This document shows positions 60,329-64,000 of a stretch of 64,000 nt of DNA, piece after piece. Made by a program: the position numbers and the translations under genes. Source of the stretch: Aeromicrobium sp. Root236 (GTDB lineage Bacteria; Actinomycetota; Actinomycetes; Propionibacteriales; Nocardioidaceae); contig NZ_LMIS01000001.1 in NCBI RefSeq assembly GCF_001428805.1, forward strand, positions 3,389,908 to 3,453,907, read 5' to 3'. The number at the start of each line of letters is the position of its first letter. Positions within the stretch are counted from its first letter, which is position 1. The notes under the pieces are model-generated. The model made no database searches. It had not been told where the DNA came from and worked only from the letters and a program-made list of their open reading frames with translations.

Positions 60329-60532
60329 CGGTGACCTGAGTCGAACCGGCAGGTCTCTCGTTCAACCTGAGTCACCGGCGCCGCGGCGTGGTTCGACCTG
60401 AGTCACCGGTCCTGCAGGGGCGGTGACCTGAGTCGAACCGGCAGCGCCCAGGTTCGACCACAGCCACCGGTTCTGGTCCGCGATTCGACCTAGGTCACCG
60501 GCACCGTCGCGACGTTCGACCTGAGTCACCGC
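60329..60532. repeat. Cluster of seven ~20-bp REP-like units
   Basis: Units are at 60329-60349, 60360-60378, 60390-60409, 60421-60441, 60451-60470, 60482-60501 and 60514-60532. Five read like GGTTCGACCTGAGTCACC and two (the first and fourth) like GGTGACCTGAGTCGAACC. Adjacent opposed units can form stems with a CTGA/CTGA internal loop. The cluster fills the gap between the converging HD-like and greA genes. Confidence 0.8.
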
Positions 60533-60548
60533 TCCAGCGGCCACGGGG

Positions 60549-61052
60549 TCAGAACGGCTTGGCGTCGACGACCTCGACGGTGATGTTCTTGCCGTTGGGC
60601 GCTTCGTAGGTCGCCTCGTCGCCCTTGTGCTTGCCGAGGATCGCGGCACCGAGCGGCGAGGTCGGCGAGTAGACGTCGATGTCGACGCTCGAGTCCATGC
60701 TGAGCAGCTCGCGCGAGCCGAGCAGGAACTGCTCGGTGTCGGTGTCGCCCTTGAAGCGGATCGTGACGATCATGCCGGCCTCGACCAGGCCGTCGTCGGC
60801 AGGCTTGTCGCCGACCTCGGCACGCCGCAGCATGTCCTCGAGCTGGCGGATGCGGGCCTCGGTCTTGCCCTGCTCCTCGCGTGCGGCGTGGTAGCCGCCG
60901 TTCTCCTTGAGGTCACCCTCGTCGCGGGCAGCGGCGATCTTGGCCGTGATGTCGGCGCGTACGTCGCCCTTCAGGTGCTCCAGCTCCTGCTGCAGACGCG
61001 CGTAAGCCTCCTGGGTCACCCAGATGGTGTCGGTCTCTGTGGGCTGAGTCAT
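60549..61052 (-). CDS. greA: Transcription elongation factor GreA
   Basis: A 167-residue protein of normal length. N-terminal coiled coil (~10-80: TQEAYARLQQELEHL, ARDEGDLKENGGYHAAREEQ) with the acidic tip residues D and E that reach the RNA polymerase active site, and a C-terminal FKBP-like domain (SPTSPLGAAILGKHKGDEAT). It rescues backtracked polymerase by stimulating transcript cleavage. It follows DUF4307 and an SDR on the same strand. Confidence 0.94.
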   Translation of the reverse strand: MTQPTETDTIWVTQEAYARLQQELEHLKGDVRADITAKIAAARDEGDLKENGGYHAAREEQGKTEARIRQLEDMLRRAEVGDKPADDGLVEAGMIVTIRFKGDTDTEQFLLGSRELLSMDSSVDIDVYSPTSPLGAAILGKHKGDEATYEAPNGKNITVEVVDAKPF

Positions 61053-61075
61053 GTGAGCGCTCCTCTACGTGCTGC

Positions 61076-61097
61076 ACCCCAGGCGTACGCCCGGGGT
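61076..61097. terminator. Stem-loop between DUF4307 and greA
   Basis: ACCCC-A-GGCGTACGCC-C-GGGGT is a palindrome with one mismatch pair, 20 bases after the DUF4307 stop and 24 bases before the greA start (minus strand). It may end DUF4307 transcription or act in the greA leader. No T run. Confidence 0.4.
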
Positions 61098-61116
61098 GAA
61101 CCTCCAACGTTAGCAC

Positions 61117-61503
61117 TCAACCGCGAGGTTCACATGTCTTCAGGACGCCGGTGACGGCCTTTCGCTCGGTCTGCACATCGATCGTGATGCGAGTCTTTTC
61201 GGCCTTGCCGGCGGCGACGTCGACGGTCTTCTCGCCGACGATCGAGTGGTCGGCCGCCTGGGCGTAGACGGTGCAGCGCACGGCGAGGGGATCGGGGCGG
61301 ATCACGTCGACCTTGAGGGTCACCAGGTGGTCGCTCTTGACGTCGTATCCCCAGAGGCGGCCCTTGACCGGCTCGTCCTGGAAGCCCACCCACGCCGCGA
61401 ACGAGACGCCGATCGCGATGCCGATCGCCGCGATGGCGGGCCAGAACCACCGGGGTCGGGTCCGGGTGCCATAGCGGGAGCTGAGGTCGGTCACGCCTGC
61501 CAT
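61117..61503 (-). CDS. DUF4307 membrane-anchored protein
   Basis: A 128-residue protein. One helix (WFWPAIAAIGIAIGVSFAAW) follows a basic lead (SSRYGTRTRPR), then a beta domain of about 85 residues with two Cys outside the membrane (VRCTVYAQ and LKTCEP). This is the usual layout of DUF4307, which lies beside greA and mca in many actinobacteria. Function unknown. Confidence 0.88.
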   Translation of the reverse strand: MAGVTDLSSRYGTRTRPRWFWPAIAAIGIAIGVSFAAWVGFQDEPVKGRLWGYDVKSDHLVTLKVDVIRPDPLAVRCTVYAQAADHSIVGEKTVDVAAGKAEKTRITIDVQTERKAVTGVLKTCEPRG

Positions 61504-61507
61504 TGTC

Positions 61508-62353
61508 TCAGGAGCCGAACATCTGCTTCCGTACGGCCTTGTCGAACGTGCGGAACGGCAGCACGTTCGACGCGGTGGCGATCATCTTGGCCTCGGTGCC
61601 GACGAGGTACTCCGCCTTGGCCCGCCGCGCGAACACCGCGTGGTGCGCCGCCTCGGCGACCTTCGACGCGGGGATGCCACTGTGCCGGGCGTCCGCCGAG
61701 ATCGACCGCATCGCCGTGATCGCCTCGCCGTAGAGCTCGAGCGCCTTGGCCGGCAGCTTGCCCTCGATCTCGTCGATGTCGGCGCCGGCCTTGTCCCAGA
61801 TCGGGGTCGACACCGTCGCGGGGGCGAGCACCGAGACGCCGATGCCCCACGGCTTGAGCTCACGGCGCAGGGACTCGGCCATGCCGTTGAGGGCGTGCTT
61901 CGACGCGGCGTAGGGCCCGATGAACGGCGCGGCGACGCGTCCGCCGATCGAGCTGGTGAACACGATGCGACCCTTGCCGTGCTCGCGCAGCAGCGGCAGG
62001 AAGGCCTGGGTCACGGCGAGCTGGCCGACGACGTTGACCTCGAGCTGGCGGCGCAGGTCGTCGAGGTCGAGGAACTCCAGTGGGCCACCGACCGCGATGC
62101 CGGCGTTGTTGACGATGCCGCGCAGGCGGGTGTCTGGCCCCAGCGCTCCGCGGACGAGGTCGGCGGCGTCGAGGGCTTCCTGGGCCGACGTGACGTCGAG
62201 CCGTACGGGCGTGACGAGCGCGTGCTCGTCGACCGTGGTCAGGTCGCGCACCGCGGCGAACACACGGATGCCGTTGGCGGCGAAGTTGTCGACCATGGCC
62301 TTGCCGATCCCGGTCGAGGCGCCGGTCACGATCACGGCATCGGGAGTTGTCAT
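61508..62353 (-). CDS. Short-chain dehydrogenase/reductase
   Basis: A 281-residue SDR with VIVTGASTGIGKAMVDNFAA, NNAGIAVGG and FTSSIGGRVAAPFIGPYAAS-K (Ser and YxxxK). The length and C-terminal extension (EYLVGTEAKMIATASNVLPF) resemble SDRs acting on retinol-like or steroid substrates. It lies divergent from mca, and 4 bases upstream of DUF4307 on the same strand. Confidence 0.9.
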   Translation of the reverse strand: MTTPDAVIVTGASTGIGKAMVDNFAANGIRVFAAVRDLTTVDEHALVTPVRLDVTSAQEALDAADLVRGALGPDTRLRGIVNNAGIAVGGPLEFLDLDDLRRQLEVNVVGQLAVTQAFLPLLREHGKGRIVFTSSIGGRVAAPFIGPYAASKHALNGMAESLRRELKPWGIGVSVLAPATVSTPIWDKAGADIDEIEGKLPAKALELYGEAITAMRSISADARHSGIPASKVAEAAHHAVFARRAKAEYLVGTEAKMIATASNVLPFRTFDKAVRKQMFGS

Positions 62354-62441
62354 TCCGTGAGTATGGCGGATGGAACAACCCGGGCTGCACACGATGTTGG
62401 AGACAGTGCGAGGATTTTGCTCGAGCCTTCGAAGGAGAACC

Positions 62442-63335
62442 GTGGTCGACCAGCTGCGCCTCATGCACGTACACGCCCATCCAGACGACGAGTCGAGCAA
62501 GGGAGCGGCGTCGACGGCGAAGTACGTCGCCGAGGGCGTCGACGTCCACGTCGCCACGTGCACGGGCGGTGAGCGCGGCTCGATCCTCAACCCCGGTTTC
62601 GAGCACCCCGGCATCGTCGACAACCCGGAGCTGATCACGGAGATCCGCCGCGAGGAGATGGAGCGCGCCCGCGAGATCCTCGGCGTCAAGCAGGACTGGC
62701 TCGGCTTCGTCGACTCCGGCTGGCCCGAGGGCGACCCGAAGCCGCCGCTGCCCGAGGGCTGCTTCGCTCTCGTGCCGATCGAGGAGGCCGCAGAGCCGCT
62801 CGTACGCCTGATCCGTTCGTTCAGGCCGCACGTCCTCACGACGTACGACGAGAACGGCGGCTACCCGCACCCCGACCACATCAAGTGCCACGAGATCAGC
62901 GTCTACGCGTACGAGGCGGCCGCCGACCCTGACCGCTATCCCGACGCCGGCGAGCCGTGGCAGGTGTCCAAGCTCTACTACCACCTGGGCTGGAGCTGGA
63001 AGCGCATGGAGGCGATCGCCAACGCGATGGTGGCCCATGGGCTCGAGAACCCCTACGAGGACCGCTTCAAGGACTGGGAGCGCAAGCCCGAGGACGAGGC
63101 ACGCCTGACGACCCGCGTCGAGTGCGCCGACTACTTCGGCGTCCGCGACCAGGCGCTGCTGGCCCATGCCACGCAGATCGACCCCAACGGCTTCTGGTTC
63201 GCGATCCCGCACGAGATCCAGGCCGAGGCGTGGCCGACCGAGGACTACCAGCTCGTCGACTCCAAGGTCGAGACGAGCGTCCCCGAGGACGACCTGTTCG
63301 CCGGGCTGCGCGAGACGGACGCTTCGCTGCCCTAG
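62442..63335 (+). CDS. mca: Mycothiol conjugate amidase
   Basis: A 297-residue LmbE-type zinc amidase. HAHPDDESSKGA (residues 11-22) holds the metal His and Asp, and GYPHPDH (~145) the third ligand. YYHLGWSWKRMEAIANAM and the long C-terminus separate Mca from the deacetylase MshB. It cleaves mycothiol S-conjugates to mercapturic acids for export, a detoxification step restricted to mycothiol-making actinobacteria. GTG 62442 has AAGGAG six bases upstream. Confidence 0.92.
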   Translation: MVDQLRLMHVHAHPDDESSKGAASTAKYVAEGVDVHVATCTGGERGSILNPGFEHPGIVDNPELITEIRREEMERAREILGVKQDWLGFVDSGWPEGDPKPPLPEGCFALVPIEEAAEPLVRLIRSFRPHVLTTYDENGGYPHPDHIKCHEISVYAYEAAADPDRYPDAGEPWQVSKLYYHLGWSWKRMEAIANAMVAHGLENPYEDRFKDWERKPEDEARLTTRVECADYFGVRDQALLAHATQIDPNGFWFAIPHEIQAEAWPTEDYQLVDSKVETSVPEDDLFAGLRETDASLP

Positions 63336-63339
63336 GCGC

Positions 63340-64000
63340 ATGAACCTCACGGTCGTCATCGCCCTGCTCGCCAACGCGCTCGTCGCGTTGGCGAAGTCGG
63401 CCGCGGCGATGTTCACCGGCTCGGCGTCGATGGTCGCCGAGGCGGCGCACTCGTGGGCCGATGCCGGCAACGAGGTGTTCCTGCTTGTCGCCGACCGGCG
63501 GTCGCAGCGCCGCCCGGACCACTCGCACCCGCTGGGCTACGGCCGTGAGGCGTACGTCTGGTCGATGTTCGCGGCGCTCGGCCTGTTCGTCGCCGGCGCC
63601 GCGGTGTCGATCACCCACGGTGTCCAGGAGCTCATCGACCCGGGCGAGGCGTCGGACTTCGTCGTCGCGTACGTCGTGCTGGGCATCGCGTTCGTGCTCG
63701 AAGGGGTGTCGTTCGCGCAGGCGTTCCGGCAGGTCGGCCGCGAGGCGTCGACGATCGACCGCGAGCTGCTCCAGCACGCCCTGCAGACCTCCGACCCGAC
63801 GCTGCGGGCGGTGTTCGCCGAGGACGCGGCCGCGCTGATCGGGATCCTCATCGCCGGGGCCGGCATCGCGCTGCACCAGGTCACCGGCTCGCCGACACCC
63901 GACGCGATCGGCTCGATCCTGGTCGGCGTCCTGCTCGCGGTCGTCGCGATCGTGCTGATCGACCGCAACCGCCGCTTCCTCGTCGGCATGGAGGCGTCGC
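63340..64000 (+). CDS. Cation diffusion facilitator transporter (3' end outside window)
   Basis: 220 residues are visible. Helices 1-6 are present: LTVVIALLANALVALAKSAA onward. HSWADAGNEVFLL is the transport-site segment in helix 2, with the family's second Asp replaced by an Asn/Glu pair, and HPLGYGREAYVWSM follows. The cytoplasmic domain is cut by the window end. CDF proteins export Zn, Mn, Fe or Co. It lies five bases after mca and is likely co-transcribed. Confidence 0.88.
   Translation, partial: MNLTVVIALLANALVALAKSAAAMFTGSASMVAEAAHSWADAGNEVFLLVADRRSQRRPDHSHPLGYGREAYVWSMFAALGLFVAGAAVSITHGVQELIDPGEASDFVVAYVVLGIAFVLEGVSFAQAFRQVGREASTIDRELLQHALQTSDPTLRAVFAEDAAALIGILIAGAGIALHQVTGSPTPDAIGSILVGVLLAVVAIVLIDRNRRFLVGMEAS

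Noticed and set aside
60329..60532. Possible CRISPR array
   Set aside because: The repeats occur in both orientations and vary in sequence, gaps are only about 9-12 bases, and no cas genes are present. A REP-like cluster explains them better.

Overview
The window is high-GC actinobacterial DNA. It encodes mycothiol conjugate amidase, DUF3052, DUF4307 and DinB/maleylpyruvate-isomerase-type proteins, several genes appear to have leaderless starts with a TAnnnT -10 box, and CGT-ACG codon pairs are very frequent. The overall gene content fits a Nocardioidaceae-like organism (Aeromicrobium/Nocardioides relatives); that placement is inference, since there is no rRNA or other marker here.

1-15.9 kb is a sugar island of the core genome. 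It holds the 3' end of a large secreted carbohydrate-active protein, a LacI-type regulator, and a complete L-rhamnose uptake and degradation operon: ABC ATPase, two permeases, lipoprotein binding protein, mutarotase, isomerase, bifunctional aldolase/dehydrogenase and kinase. A 2-hydroxyacid dehydrogenase follows, then a FadR-type regulator divergent from an FMN L-lactate dehydrogenase. Together these can take L-rhamnose through L-rhamnulose-1-P to DHAP and lactaldehyde/lactate, and lactate on to pyruvate. Two candidate LacI operators flank the operon promoter, two FadR operators lie before the lactate gene, and a 17-bp stem-loop covers the ribosome site and start codon of the first permease.

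16.4-23.9 kb is a 7.4-kb integrative element inserted at the 3' end of an unusual class I (short variable arm) tRNA with a UAA anticodon. A 29-bp direct repeat marks attL and attR, and a 21-bp arm-type repeat lies inside each end. It carries a tyrosine integrase, an excisionase-like protein, a Fic toxin with a short antitoxin, a zinc-ribbon protein, an SDR with a TetR repressor, and a membrane protein divergent from a second TetR regulator.

23.9-47.7 kb is a mosaic of short operons: acetyltransferases, aldo/keto reductase, SGNH hydrolases, trmB divergent from a DinB-mobA-DUF6457-fdhD operon through a compact bidirectional promoter, PadR with its partner, Bax-inhibitor-1, a phosphatase-pirin pair, an ABC exporter behind a MerR/SoxR-like 19-bp-spacer promoter, an SDR/TetR/P450 group, a QorB/HxlR redox pair, and a LysR/cysteine-dioxygenase pair.

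47.7-64 kb holds a response regulator and a histidine kinase fused in frame to a DUF4173-like membrane domain, a membrane class III cyclase with non-canonical specificity residues, msrA, an ankyrin lipoprotein, an AI-2E exporter, a MarR-MFS operon, threonine ammonia-lyase, greA, mca and a truncated cation diffusion facilitator. Three gene ends that face each other carry inverted-repeat elements; two of these belong to one REP-like family.
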